NCBI RefSeq assembly: GCF_900162685.1
Contig: NZ_LT727827.1
Coordinates: 62,001-126,000 of the forward strand
DNA from: Terribacillus halophilus
GTDB lineage: Bacteria > Bacillota > Bacilli > Bacillales > Amphibacillaceae
Length of the DNA stretch: 64,000 nt
Direction of reading: 5' to 3'
In this document: positions 52,450-61,902 of the stretch, in pieces
Numbering within the stretch: the stretch's first letter is position 1
How the letters are laid out: each line of letters starts with the position of its first letter
Translations under genes and position numbers: made by a program
The notes under the pieces: generated by a model
Databases searched by the model: none
Told to the model about the DNA's origin: nothing
The model's input: only the letters and a program-made list of their open reading frames with translations

Positions 52450-52920
52450 TCATAATGAACTCGTATGAAACCTTTGAATATATTTATTACTTTCGAATCT
52501 TTCTCCCATTTCTCCTTTAGTAATATCCAAAATCAATCCTCTCCAAAATGCTTGAGCTGGACGATTTTTCTCTATTTGAGAAATATTCCAGTATCCATCA
52601 AAGGTTTCGAATAGCCTTCTTGCTGCTGTCTTCCCATAACCCTTTCCTTGGTAACCCGCCAGAATGAAAAATTCACGGACTGTATTTTCTTGCTGATTGC
52701 TTTCGATAAGAGCAAAGCCGATAAGTTCCGTATCTAAATAAATAAAAAACGCATGATGTATCTCACTATTCCAGTATGATCTCAGGTCAAATGGCTTAAA
52801 GGTACCGTCTTCCTCTAATTTAATATCGGAAATATAGCTGCTGAATTCATAGATGTAGAATTGCATAAGGTGATGAAGGAATTTCTCTTCGCTTGGTTTT
52901 ATCTTTCTAATTTTAATCAT
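52450..52920 (-). CDS. GNAT family N-acetyltransferase
   Basis: 156 residues. EEKFLHHLMQFYIYEFSSY starts the domain, FILAGYQGKGYGKTAARRLFE is the acetyl-CoA loop, and NRPAQAFWRGLI replaces the usual asparagine end motif. Similar enzymes are annotated ribosomal-alanine-type acetyltransferases. Substrate unknown. Confidence 0.82.
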   Translation of the reverse strand: MIKIRKIKPSEEKFLHHLMQFYIYEFSSYISDIKLEEDGTFKPFDLRSYWNSEIHHAFFIYLDTELIGFALIESNQQENTVREFFILAGYQGKGYGKTAARRLFETFDGYWNISQIEKNRPAQAFWRGLILDITKGEMGERFESNKYIQRFHTSSL

Positions 52921-53019
52921 ACATTGCCTCCTCGCCGGAATAACATTTTACAAAATTAGCAGCTGTTTCCTGTTAATATATATATCATATCAGGAAAAAC
53001 ACATAACGAAGGAGATAGC

Positions 53020-53439
53020 ATGAATAAATTAAGACTTAGTATCTTTGGCATTGTTTTCGTAACCATGGTAATTGTCATAGCCATCTATGCATATGAGAGA
53101 GCCACTGATGATACTTATGCAGGGATGTCTATCATTCCAGAAGAACATGAAGATATTCCGCTTTTTGAAGGATTAGAACCGACAAGAAGTGACTATGAAA
53201 TCGATGGAGATAGATGAGGAGAAATTTATACATATTATAATGATCAACTCGCTCTCAATGGATGGAAAGTTCTATTTGAAGACACTTCCTTAAATAATAA
53301 CGATTCTGAAGACGAATGGGGCGGCTTTTATTCCCGTTGGCGGAAAGAAGGATTTGAGGGTGAATTGTGGCTGTCTGCCGGTTACGATAAGGAGAACAAG
53401 CAGACGAGCGTCCTCTTTGATCATATTCAAAATGAATAA
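53020..53439 (+). pseudogene. Membrane-anchored protein interrupted by one in-frame TGA
   Basis: The first 65 codons (53020-53217) encode an N-terminal anchor (LSIFGIVFVTMVIVIAIYAYE) and an acidic stretch, then hit TGA (53215-53217). In the same frame 73 more codons follow without a stop: GEIYTYYNDQLALNGWKVLF, WGGFYSRWRKEGFEGELWLSAGY, to a TAA at 53439 directly before a terminator. A Trp or Arg codon changed to TGA is the simplest reading. The terminator position supports the longer gene. Confidence 0.75.
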
Positions 53440-53447
53440 AGCAATCT

Positions 53448-53477
53448 AAAAACGCTCAGTAAGTGCTGAGCGTTTTT
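53448..53477. terminator. Bidirectional terminator
   Basis: 12-bp perfect stem AAAAACGCTCAG, 6-nt loop, T run. Confidence 0.9.
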
Positions 53478-53494
53478 GTTAGAGTAAATTCTAC

Positions 53495-54391
53495 TTACTT
53501 CAAGAAATCTTCTCTTTCAAAACTTGGATTTGGATAGTTATAGAAACCTTCGCCAGTCGCCGCACCAAGCTTTCCTTTATCGATATACTCCGCTTTTAAG
53601 ACATCAGCTATCTTTTTATAGGTAGGATCTCCGGTCGCTACCGCTTTTGCATGAGAAATGTTATAAGCTGTATTAATTCCTACAACATCTAATATGGCAA
53701 ATGGTCCTTTTGGTGAGCCTGTCGCAACCATCCATGTCTTATCAATTGTTTCTACATCAGATACTTCATTGACGAGCAGCTTTTGAGCAGCATCAAGCAG
53801 CGGTACAAGCAAGGAGTTTAGGATATACCCAGGCTGTTCCTTCTGTAGAGGCAGTGCGACCATTCCGATTGACTTGGCAAACTCGACAATTTCATCGAAT
53901 ATGTTCTCGTCTGTGCCTGGGTGTTTCATTATTTCAGCAGTATTATTAAGCCAAATTTCATTAGCAAAATGCAGCGCTAAAAACTTCTCCGGACGTCCCG
54001 TTGCTTCGGCAAACTGACTAGGAAGCAACGTAGAAGAGTTCGTCACAAAGATTGTCTTAGCAGGAGCCACACTGCCCAGCTTTTGATAAAAGTCTGTTTT
54101 AATATCAATGACTTCCGGAATTGCTTCAATGACAAGATCGGCATTGGAAGCTGCCTCCACTAGATCACTGCTGTAAGAAATTCGCTGAAATGCAGTCTGT
54201 ACTTCTTCCTCAGAAGCATGCAGGTCCTCTATATAATTCGCTTGCAGTTTTTGCAGTCTTTCCTTCGCTTTTCCAGTTGCCTCTTCATTGATGTCATAAA
54301 CGATGACACTGTACCCTTTGTATGCTGATTGAAAGGCGATTTGACTTCCCAATACGCCGCCTCCAGCAACTGTTACATGTTGAAAATTCAT
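53495..54391 (-). CDS. 3-hydroxyacyl-CoA dehydrogenase family protein
   Basis: 298 residues. The Rossmann loop is VAGGGVLGSQIAFQSAYKGY with the acidic VYDIN for NAD; catalytic residues lie in FVTNSSTLLPSQFA and LALHFANEIWLNNTAEIM (His-Glu pair). The C-terminal helical domain is 3HCDH. It oxidises a 3-hydroxyacyl-CoA such as 3-hydroxybutyryl-CoA. No other beta-oxidation gene is adjacent. Confidence 0.86.
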   Translation of the reverse strand: MNFQHVTVAGGGVLGSQIAFQSAYKGYSVIVYDINEEATGKAKERLQKLQANYIEDLHASEEEVQTAFQRISYSSDLVEAASNADLVIEAIPEVIDIKTDFYQKLGSVAPAKTIFVTNSSTLLPSQFAEATGRPEKFLALHFANEIWLNNTAEIMKHPGTDENIFDEIVEFAKSIGMVALPLQKEQPGYILNSLLVPLLDAAQKLLVNEVSDVETIDKTWMVATGSPKGPFAILDVVGINTAYNISHAKAVATGDPTYKKIADVLKAEYIDKGKLGAATGEGFYNYPNPSFEREDFLK

Positions 54392-54471
54392 TCTCCCATC
54401 CCTTTCTATTACAGATATATTTCCTCAATTTTTATTTTCTCTCTTTTTTATATAATTAAACAGGAACATAA

Positions 54472-54502
54472 AAAGACTGCATCCATTTTAGATGCAGTCT
54501 TT
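54472..54502 (-). terminator. Terminator after sstT
   Basis: 12-bp stem AAAGACTGCATC, 7-nt loop. Confidence 0.85.
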
Positions 54503-54507
54503 GCTTT

Positions 54508-55755
54508 TTATGCCGTTTTATTTGAAGGCTTCGCTATCTTTTTTCCCGCTTTTCGTCTCTCTCTGTATTCAGCTGTTGCTGTAAATAGGACATCAGTGGA
54601 AGAGTTAAGAGCCGTTTCAGTAGAATCTTGCACAACACCGATTATGAAGCCGACGCCAACTACTTGCATCGCAACTTCTGCTGGGATACCGAACAAGCTG
54701 CTTGCTAATGGAATCAACAGCAATGACCCGCCGGCTACACCAGATGCACCACATGCACTGACAGCTGCTAATACACTTAGAAGAATTGCAGTAACAAAAT
54801 TCACTTCCATGTTGAGCGTATGAACAGCAGCTAACGTTAGTACCGTAATAGTGATGGCAGCACCGGCCATATTAATCGTTGCACCTAATGGAATAGATAC
54901 AGAATAGCTATCTTTATTCAATCCTAGTTTTTCACTTAGCTTCATATTCACGGGAATATTAGCTGCCGAGCTGCGTGTAAAGAAGGCTGTAACACCGCTT
55001 TCCTTTATGCAAGTAAAAACAAGCGGATATGGATTTTGTTTGATAGAAAGGAAAACAATCAGCGGATTGACAACCAGCGCTACGAATACCATGCTTCCGA
55101 GCAGTACAGCTAGCACTTGACCATAGCTCGCTAGCGATGACAAGCCGTTCTCTGAAATAGACTGATATACGAGCCCCATAATACCTAATGGTGCAAATTT
55201 AATGACCCAAGTGATGACTTTTGAGATGGCGTCTGATATATTCGAAATCATTGTTTTCGTCGTATCTGGCGCACTTCGAAGTGCAATACCAAAGAGCACC
55301 GCCCAAGCCAGGATACCGATGAAGTTGGAATTTACAAGCGCACTCACTGGGTTATCTACAATATTAAGTAACAGCGTTTGCATGACTTCGCCTAAACCAC
55401 CAGGAGCTGCCGCTACATCTTCCGGACGATCTGCAAGTGATAAAGTGACTGGGAAAAGGAAGCTTGCCACTACTGCCACAAGCGCTGCAGCAAACGTAGC
55501 GAGAAGATACAGTCCAATAACAGACTTCATATTCGTCTGCTGTCCTTTTTTATGCTGAGATATAGCTGACACGACCAAGAAAAAGACAAGCAACGGCGCA
55601 ATTGCTTTTAATGCACCGACAAACAGCGTCCCAAATATCGTAATAGATGTTCCTGCATTGGGAATCGTCAGCGCAAAAATGATACCAATAATAAGACCAA
55701 TAATAATTTGCTGCACCAAACTTATCCGATTCCACTGCTTTAACATGTTTCTCAT
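54508..55755 (-). CDS. sstT: Serine/threonine:sodium symporter SstT
   Basis: 415 residues of the dicarboxylate/amino acid:cation symporter family. Typical stretches are [39 protein letters not shown] (re-entrant loop 1), [23 protein letters not shown] (helix 7, NMAG) and [19 protein letters not shown] (re-entrant loop 2), which match SstT more than GltP. The ATG at 55755 follows GGGGGGA; upstream codons are open but unsupported. Single gene. Confidence 0.9.
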   Translation of the reverse strand: MRNMLKQWNRISLVQQIIIGLIIGIIFALTIPNAGTSITIFGTLFVGALKAIAPLLVFFLVVSAISQHKKGQQTNMKSVIGLYLLATFAAALVAVVASFLFPVTLSLADRPEDVAAAPGGLGEVMQTLLLNIVDNPVSALVNSNFIGILAWAVLFGIALRSAPDTTKTMISNISDAISKVITWVIKFAPLGIMGLVYQSISENGLSSLASYGQVLAVLLGSMVFVALVVNPLIVFLSIKQNPYPLVFTCIKESGVTAFFTRSSAANIPVNMKLSEKLGLNKDSYSVSIPLGATINMAGAAITITVLTLAAVHTLNMEVNFVTAILLSVLAAVSACGASGVAGGSLLLIPLASSLFGIPAEVAMQVVGVGFIIGVVQDSTETALNSSTDVLFTATAEYRERRKAGKKIAKPSNKTA

Positions 55756-55915
55756 CGAATCCCCCCACTCTAATGTCCACACGAGCTGCTAAAAGAGAGA
55801 ACTTCAATATATGTCCTCTCTAAAAAGACAACTGTCTTTATAATAAGAACAATTATAGAGCTATTTAGAATGGATTACAAGATTTTTCGATGTTTTTTTA
55901 TATCTTTGCAAATTT

Positions 55916-56883
55916 TTATGGATTGATCCTTACATAATAAGTGAATTCAAGATTAGCTAAACCATCTATAATACGTTTTGCTTCTACACTCACTTCTGAT
56001 AAAGGACGACCATTACATAGAGGCACTTTTGCATAAATTTTTCTAACATTAATCTGGTGCCCTTCCCCCACTTGATCGAAAATGCATATATTATCCGGCT
56101 TGTATAGCAACGTTTCAATTATGCGTTGAGCTTCTAAGGAAGAAGAAGATGTTAACATTGCTACCACATCTGCATCCGTAAGCACTACAAAACTTTCTCT
56201 GTCAGCATGCTGGGGCTGCTCGTTCCAATGCAATTTTATCGCTTCTGCTAACAAACAGTCGGCAGCTACTAAGAAGGGAGACAAAAAGAGCTCGTGATCT
56301 TTCTTTATCAACTGCAGCAAGTACAAACCAATATCCATATCTGTCTCAATTCCTTGCTCGGTACACACTAGGTTCGACAAGATTTGCATAGGAGAAACTT
56401 CCAGATTGTAATACATATACGTATCTCGAAAAAAGCTATCCAAATGATCGATACCTAGGATATCGTCTGTTCAGTTAAAACAGACGGTTTACGCAGAAGT
56501 TCAACAACAGCAGAGGACTCTATGGAAGCTTTAGCCAAGATTGAAGTAATTTCTTCCCCTAAAATCCTTTTTTCTGTGAGTTGATGGTGATTAAAATTCA
56601 ACGCACTTTCCACTGCATGTGAGAACGGCAGATGCCCGATATCGTGAAGAATAGCCGCTGCTCTCAACAACTTGTCATCGGGGAAGAAGTAAGATGCCAG
56701 CTTCCAAACACCAATTGTATGTTCATACCTACTGTGCACAACTGATGTTACAAGTGCCCCAGCTCCAAAGTGAGCCAAATGCTTTAAACGTCTGACAGGC
56801 TTGCTTTGAAAAAGTTCTACTTCCCATGGGAGTGGCTGACAGAATGCGTATAGCGGTTCTTGCAACATTGTATGGAAGTTCAT
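55916..56883 (-). pseudogene. HD-domain phosphohydrolase split by a one-base frameshift
   Basis: Frame one (56455-56883, 142 residues) holds HTIGVWKLASYFF and LHDIGHLPFSH, the HD metal site of dGTPase/YwfO-like phosphohydrolases. It ends at TAG right after KPSVLTEQTIS. In the -1 frame the bases read DDILGIDHLDSFFRDTYMYY, then 170 more residues to 55916. Restoring one G (CAG GAC for CAGAC) rejoins both into about 320 residues. The shift lies at the foot of a perfect hairpin. Nucleotide hydrolysis is the likely original role. Confidence 0.8.
56464..56486. repeat. Perfect inverted repeat at the HD-gene frameshift
   Basis: CGTCTGTT (56464-56471) and AACAGACG (56479-56486) with a 7-nt loop, inside the coding region and touching the site of the lost base. 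Confidence 0.75.
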
Positions 56884-56914
56884 TGTTACCCCCTCATTTT
56901 ATAAATATTTCCAT

Positions 56915-57964
56915 TTAATCATCTCCTTTTCTCGTCATTTTCGTCAAGACCCATGCGCCAACACTTGCTAGAATAATTCTTGTTATGACTGGATGTTTGG
57001 CAGCTTTGACGAAGATACTGCTTTTCCGCTTCCACCCAAGGTTTGTTCCACGTTCATGTAAACCATAACCAGCATGATACAAATTGCTGTCTTCCAGCGG
57101 GTTTGCGTGCCTATGTTTATCATATTGTGTTGGAGGAAATACAGCTTCCCATAACTTATCTGTAAAACGCGGAAAATTTGAACCTAGGAACTGCAGCATC
57201 TTCGCTTGCGATCCGACGTAAACATCTCGTTTTGGGTTGGCTGCTGCATACAAAATGGCCTCCGCTACTGCTTCTGGAGGGTAAATCATTCCCTTATGTA
57301 CAGGCATATATTCCTCGTAGCTGCGGGCATGTTCGTTATAAGGTGTGTCCACTTTGGCAGGGTGAATTAACGTAATGGAAACAGGCACACCTTCCCGTTC
57401 ACACTCCATACGCAGACTGTCTGTCCAGCCATGAACAGCAAACTTTGAAGATGCATACGCAGATTGGACAAGCGTTCCCCGATCACCAAAGATACTGCCT
57501 ACGTTAATTAATGCTCCCCTATCCCCTCGCTCGAGATAGTAACGAACCGCTGTTCTCGATCCATAAACAACGCCCCAATAATTCGTCGCAAACAATCGCT
57601 TCATATCCTGGTCACTAACGTCCATTGCACGACCGTAAATACCTACACCAGCATTATTTACCCATGTATCAAAACGCCCGAATTCCTTCATGGCTGTTTC
57701 GGCTATTCTTATAACATCTTCTTCCAGACCAACATCTGCTTTCACATAAATAGCTTCATGACCCGCCTGCTGCAGCTCGTCTGTCAGTTCATGCAGTGCT
57801 TCTTCGTTCCTCGCTGCTAAGACGACTTTGGCACCTTTTGCCGCTGCCATACGAGCGGTAACCAATCCAATGCCGCTGGATGCGCCGGTTATGACGATTA
57901 CTTGATCTTTTAAGTTCTTCAAGTTAGTCATTTTCTCTTTTTGTATCGCAACTTGTTCATTCAT
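56915..57964 (-). CDS. SDR family oxidoreductase with C-terminal hydrophobic anchor
   Basis: 349 residues. The classical SDR set is present: TGASSGIGLVTARMAA, NNAGVG, the catalytic Ser in NVGSIFG and SAYASSKFAVHG (Tyr-x3-Lys). The enzyme core ends near residue 260; about 85 extra residues follow, ending in a hydrophobic stretch (VITRIILASVGAWVLTKM). Such long SDRs of Bacillaceae are uncharacterised. The ATG at 57964 has AGGAG at 8 nt. Confidence 0.85.
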   Translation of the reverse strand: MNEQVAIQKEKMTNLKNLKDQVIVITGASSGIGLVTARMAAAKGAKVVLAARNEEALHELTDELQQAGHEAIYVKADVGLEEDVIRIAETAMKEFGRFDTWVNNAGVGIYGRAMDVSDQDMKRLFATNYWGVVYGSRTAVRYYLERGDRGALINVGSIFGDRGTLVQSAYASSKFAVHGWTDSLRMECEREGVPVSITLIHPAKVDTPYNEHARSYEEYMPVHKGMIYPPEAVAEAILYAAANPKRDVYVGSQAKMLQFLGSNFPRFTDKLWEAVFPPTQYDKHRHANPLEDSNLYHAGYGLHERGTNLGWKRKSSIFVKAAKHPVITRIILASVGAWVLTKMTRKGDD

Positions 57965-58206
57965 ACTCCACACTCCTAGTTATTCTTATACGTTAGTATG
58001 AAGTCCAGTCATTAATACATGTATCCATCCAAAAATGAATTTGATACTTATTAAAAAAGCGAAACCAATTTCTTCCGATATCGTATAAATGTTACTGAGA
58101 ACGTGGTGAATAAAATTCTCTGCTTATTGTATAGGCGATGGACGGATGTACATATATATCTTAGCTGTCGCTCTCTGCACAACTTAATGAAAAGGATGAG
58201 TCGCTC

Positions 58207-58509
58207 TTGAGTAAATCAACGAAATGGGTTACGGGTATCTCTGCAGTTGCGCTTATCGCAAGTATGACAGGATGTGCCAACTCAACAAAAGCCAGTTCTG
58301 CTCCTAAGGACACAGACTGCGAAGAATGGGAGCAGGAAGGAGATGCATGGGAATGCGAGGATTCAAGCTCTTCTCATTACAATCATTTCTTCTATAATGG
58401 TACCTTCTATAAGAATAGCAGCAACTTGAAAAATGCCATTAAGAAGAACACGTCCAGCACCAAAGTAAGCAAAGGCTTTGGCAGCGGATCCAAATCATTT
58501 GGCGGATAA
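58207..58509 (+). CDS. Lipoprotein of the DUF350/ATP-grasp cassette
   Basis: 100 residues, TTG start. The signal ends in lipobox MTGC (Cys23). The mature part has three cysteines in an acidic stretch (DTDCEEWEQEGDAWECEDSSSS), then HFFYNGTFYKNSSNL and a Gly/Ser end (KGFGSGSKSFGG). That Gly-Phe-Gly end recalls the DUF1190 lipoprotein YjfM of E. coli, which is also encoded between a DUF350 protein and a glutathionylspermidine-synthase-like protein. It lies 24 nt before the DUF350 gene. Confidence 0.65.
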   Translation: MSKSTKWVTGISAVALIASMTGCANSTKASSAPKDTDCEEWEQEGDAWECEDSSSSHYNHFFYNGTFYKNSSNLKNAIKKNTSSTKVSKGFGSGSKSFGG

Positions 58510-58533
58510 TATTGTATAAAGGGGAAAATAATC

Positions 58534-58929
58534 ATGGATTTATTCTTAAACTTCTTATCATACCTTGGAGCAGCAATTGTACTTTTGGCAATCGGTACAG
58601 CTCTTTTCGAAATCTCAACAAAAGCAAAGGAATTTAAGCTTATTACAAACGGAAATCAAACGGCCGCTTTAGTACTCGGTGGAAAAGTAGTTGGGCTGGC
58701 TTTCGTATTAGGTTCATCTATCGCCCATTCTATCAGCATGATAGATATGATTGTCTGGGGAGCAGTCGGGATTGTCAGCCAGATTGTTCTCTATTATATT
58801 GCGGAGCTAGCCACCATTCGGTTCAGTATCCATAAAGCAGTAGAAGCAGACAATAAAGCAATCGGTATTCTTTTATTCCTTCTTTCCATTTCAGTAGGCT
58901 GGATCATTGCGCAATGCCTTACTTATTAA
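58534..58929 (+). CDS. DUF350 family membrane protein
   Basis: 131 residues with four membrane segments and the DUF350 pattern: FLSYLGAAIVLLAIGTALFEISTKAKEFKLITNGNQTAALVLGGKVVGLAFVLGSSI, IDMIVWGAVGIVSQIVLYYIAELA. Function unknown; homologues (E. coli YjfL) are linked to ATP-grasp GSP-synthase-like proteins. Second gene of the cassette, ended by a hairpin. Confidence 0.82.
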   Translation: MDLFLNFLSYLGAAIVLLAIGTALFEISTKAKEFKLITNGNQTAALVLGGKVVGLAFVLGSSIAHSISMIDMIVWGAVGIVSQIVLYYIAELATIRFSIHKAVEADNKAIGILLFLLSISVGWIIAQCLTY

Positions 58930-58954
58930 AAAATCCCCAACCAGGGGATTTTTT
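58928..58954. terminator. Bidirectional terminator after the DUF350 gene
   Basis: Stem AAAAAATCCCC with a 5-nt loop and T run; also ends the convergent gene at 58956. Confidence 0.85.
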
Positions 58955-58955
58955 A

Positions 58956-59414
58956 CTACTCGACGTAGATGACATAACAAGATCGGTCTTCATCAATTTC
59001 AGTTGATGTGACACTCATTTTGCCAAATGCCGGTACCTCAATTGCATCTTTTGTGAGATAACGCAGCACATCCCAATGATTGTCTACTTTTATTGTATTC
59101 AAATACGTATTAGCTGCGTTGCCATGGCTTCCAGGGTACAGCACTTTTCGGAACTCTACTGGTATACCGAAAGCAGGGTCATAATTCTGTTCATCCGTTT
59201 CTTTCGGATTTTCACCAAGATCTTTCAAGGTAAGTTCTTCTTCCTTTTGGGTCATTTCATTTGCTAACAATTCGTATTGACGACCTTGCAGGATGTGGTA
59301 GGTACATAGTTGTCGCGCCAGCATTTCGTCCTTTTCAATTGCGGGTGTTTTATACTCTAAGAAAGGTTCGTATGTGTTTAATCCTCTATCAATATAATAG
59401 GTCAGCTTATTCAT
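58956..59414 (-). CDS. Conserved-looking soluble protein, function unknown
   Basis: 152 residues, ATG with AGGAGG upstream. It begins MNKLTYYIDRGLNTYEPFLEY and contains ARQLCTYHILQGRQYELLA, then an acidic linker and FGIPVEFRKVLYPGSHGNAANTYLNT. No membrane segment or catalytic motif, and no family recognised. It lies on the opposite strand between the DUF350 and ATP-grasp genes, sharing a terminator with one and 72 bp with the start of the other. Confidence 0.65.
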   Translation of the reverse strand: MNKLTYYIDRGLNTYEPFLEYKTPAIEKDEMLARQLCTYHILQGRQYELLANEMTQKEEELTLKDLGENPKETDEQNYDPAFGIPVEFRKVLYPGSHGNAANTYLNTIKVDNHWDVLRYLTKDAIEVPAFGKMSVTSTEIDEDRSCYVIYVE

Positions 59415-59486
59415 TTCCTGCCTCCTGTAAATTCCATTATCTAGTATAATAATTTAAACAAAACATGACCGGAAAGGTGATTTGAA

Positions 59487-60734
59487 GTGGATCAATTTAA
59501 ACAAAAAAGAGAAAGCTTTTACAGAACTATACCTAATTTTTGGGCCAATATGTATGGCGAAGAATACAGCCTTTATGATATACGAACAATTAGCGAAAAA
59601 GATACACACAGAAAAAGACTTTTTGCCTACCGCTGTGGAAAGATTCTATTTAAGACTGCCGATTTACTAGCAAAGAAAGAAATTGATGATGCGTCTTTAC
59701 TCCGTCTCGGATTCCCCAAAGAAACACTGCGCTTGATTCGCTTGCAAACCATGAAAAACAAAACTATTATCGGTCGATTTGATTCTGTAGAAGTTCATGG
59801 TGTTGAGAAGCTACTAGAATTCAATAGCGATACACCTACATTTATTAAGGAATTATTCCATATTAATGGAGCCGTATGTGACGAATTTAGATACAGCAAT
59901 CCAAATCAAAGCGAAGAGAAAAGACTGCGGGCAGTATTAAGAGATGCCATTATTGGTGAAGCACGTAAAATTAATACGGATGAAGTGAACGTCGTGTTTA
60001 CCTCCCACAGTGATAATATAGAAGATCGAAACACCGTCCTTTACTTGCAGGAACTTGCTGAGCTTCCTTCACGATACACCCCTTTGGAGAAACTGCGAAT
60101 CCGTAAAGGGGAAGGCTTATACGACGATCTGGACAACAAAATTGATGTATTATACCGCCAGACATTTCCAATTGAAAATCTAATTGAGGATGAAGATCCA
60201 GATAGCGGGGAGAAAATTGGCATCTTAATGCTAGACCTCGTAGAAAGAAATAAATTAAGAATCATCAACCCGCCAAGCGCATTCCTCCTCCAAAACAAAG
60301 CTCTAATGGCGACTGTCTGGGCACTGCACGAAGAAAACAATCCTTTCTTTACAGCAGAAGAACACCAGTGGATTGAAAGCTACTTCCTCCCCACCTACTT
60401 GGATCCTGCACCTTTCTTGAAATCAGGTTCCAGCTTTGTAAAGAAACCGGCTTTCGGCAGAGAAGGCGACACAGTGGAGATATACAACAGCAAGGGGAAA
60501 AAGCTAAAAGAAGATAAACAGAAAAGCTATACAAACTACCTCTCGGTTTATCAACAGTACGTAGATTTACCGAAAGTCAAAATTCAGACAGTAAAAGGCG
60601 AGCAAGAACTCCATCTTATGACTGGTACCTTCCTGTTAAACGGGAAACCGAGTGCTATTGGGTTTCGAGTTGGGAAGCAAATTACAGATAACTTATCTTA
60701 TTTTTTGCCATGCGGTTATCAACAAGAAGAATAG
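59487..60734 (+). CDS. Glutathionylspermidine synthase-like ATP-grasp ligase (YgiC/YjfC-like)
   Basis: 415 residues, GTG start behind AAAGGTGA. It has the pre-ATP-grasp region RFDSVEVHGVEKLLEFNSDTPTF, then ATP-binding FVKKPAFGREGDTVEIYN and the C-terminal MTGTFLLNGKPSAIGFRVG with SYFLPC. The amidase domain of true E. coli Gss is absent, as in YgiC and YjfC. Firmicutes lack glutathionylspermidine, so it probably ligates another amine or peptide. The nearby DUF350 and lipoprotein genes match the known gene linkage of this family. Confidence 0.82.
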   Translation: MDQFKQKRESFYRTIPNFWANMYGEEYSLYDIRTISEKDTHRKRLFAYRCGKILFKTADLLAKKEIDDASLLRLGFPKETLRLIRLQTMKNKTIIGRFDSVEVHGVEKLLEFNSDTPTFIKELFHINGAVCDEFRYSNPNQSEEKRLRAVLRDAIIGEARKINTDEVNVVFTSHSDNIEDRNTVLYLQELAELPSRYTPLEKLRIRKGEGLYDDLDNKIDVLYRQTFPIENLIEDEDPDSGEKIGILMLDLVERNKLRIINPPSAFLLQNKALMATVWALHEENNPFFTAEEHQWIESYFLPTYLDPAPFLKSGSSFVKKPAFGREGDTVEIYNSKGKKLKEDKQKSYTNYLSVYQQYVDLPKVKIQTVKGEQELHLMTGTFLLNGKPSAIGFRVGKQITDNLSYFLPCGYQQEE

Positions 60735-61002
60735 ACCATGACATTACGGGTCTATCCACTTCTTTTAAGTTCCAATATAAAGGTGCTCAGCAGATTTTTA
60801 TCAAAGGATTTACATGCAGACTACTAAAATATAAAAGACGAATCTCTGTCTAAATTATAAATATTCAAGTTATAAGTATCGAGCCTCTTCTAAGGAGCTC
60901 AATACTTATTTTCTTAAGATTCTCAAAAGTTAGATTACCATTATAAGGTTGTGCTCTCTCCCCCAGTCACCATAAAATAGAACGATAGAAAGGGAGTATA
61001 AA

Positions 61003-61899
61003 ATGCGTTATGTTATTGGTTTTTGTCTCTGTTTACTTCTAATCACAGGGTGTCAAAAAGAAGAGGAAGCTGCAAAGCCCGAGGAAAAACCTGAACCTTC
61101 CGGACCCGCTGTAGCATATAAGATTGATCAGTCAGGCTTACAAGTGACCGCAAACAGCGGGCAGGACTGGAGGAAAGTACCTGCGGAAGTTGACGAGCTT
61201 TTTGGAGGAGAACATCAAGGATCAGAAACAGAGTTAATTGATCAAAGTTATGTTCTAACCGAAGACAACTTTGCTTTTATCATTGGAGGGTTTGAGGAAA
61301 CATCAGTCTTATCCTCTACGGACCAGGGAAAGACATGGGATACGGCAGTACTGCCAGATGCAATTGAAGGTATACGATACCGAAAGATTGGATTTACCAG
61401 CGAGAAGAATGGTTTCGTCATTTTGTCTGGCGGCAGGACCATGTCTGCTGAAGGAAATCAAATCTACCAAACAACCGATGGCGGCGAGACGTGGAAACTG
61501 ATGGGAAGTGCACCAACCACACGGATCGTCCAAAGCGGAACATTCGTTTCCAAAGATTTAGGCTTTATGAGCTTTGCTTTGACCGGACAAACAGAATATT
61601 ACCGCACATCGGACGGCGGTGTGAATTGGCAGCCATTCGACGTTGCCTTACCTGGCATATACAGTGAGGTCTTTACCACAATGGAATCAACAGAACAGGA
61701 TGGAGACCAGATTACCATGACTATGGGACAAGGCTCTAATGGAGATTATTATGGCGGAAACGTAAAAGCCGAGCTAGTTTCCAACGATAATGGAGCCACC
61801 TTTGAAATGACTGGATTGATTGACCCCGACGATGTCATGACAGAGGAAGAAGAGAAAAATTGGCGAGAAATTGATGATTGGGATTCGTATTTCCAATAA
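61003..61899 (+). CDS. Lipoprotein with BNR/Asp-box beta-propeller repeats
   Basis: 298 residues. Signal and lipobox ITGC (Cys17), a Glu/Pro-rich linker, then repeats with Asp-box motifs S/T-x-D-x-G-x-x-W: SSTDQGKTWD, QTTDGGETWK, RTSDGGVNWQ and a diverged SNDNGATFE. It resembles Ycf48/sortilin-type propellers anchored outside the membrane. No sialidase catalytic residues are evident; a binding role is more likely. AAAGGGAG precedes the ATG. Confidence 0.82.
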   Translation: MRYVIGFCLCLLLITGCQKEEEAAKPEEKPEPSGPAVAYKIDQSGLQVTANSGQDWRKVPAEVDELFGGEHQGSETELIDQSYVLTEDNFAFIIGGFEETSVLSSTDQGKTWDTAVLPDAIEGIRYRKIGFTSEKNGFVILSGGRTMSAEGNQIYQTTDGGETWKLMGSAPTTRIVQSGTFVSKDLGFMSFALTGQTEYYRTSDGGVNWQPFDVALPGIYSEVFTTMESTEQDGDQITMTMGQGSNGDYYGGNVKAELVSNDNGATFEMTGLIDPDDVMTEEEEKNWREIDDWDSYFQ

Positions 61900-61902
61900 A
61901 CA

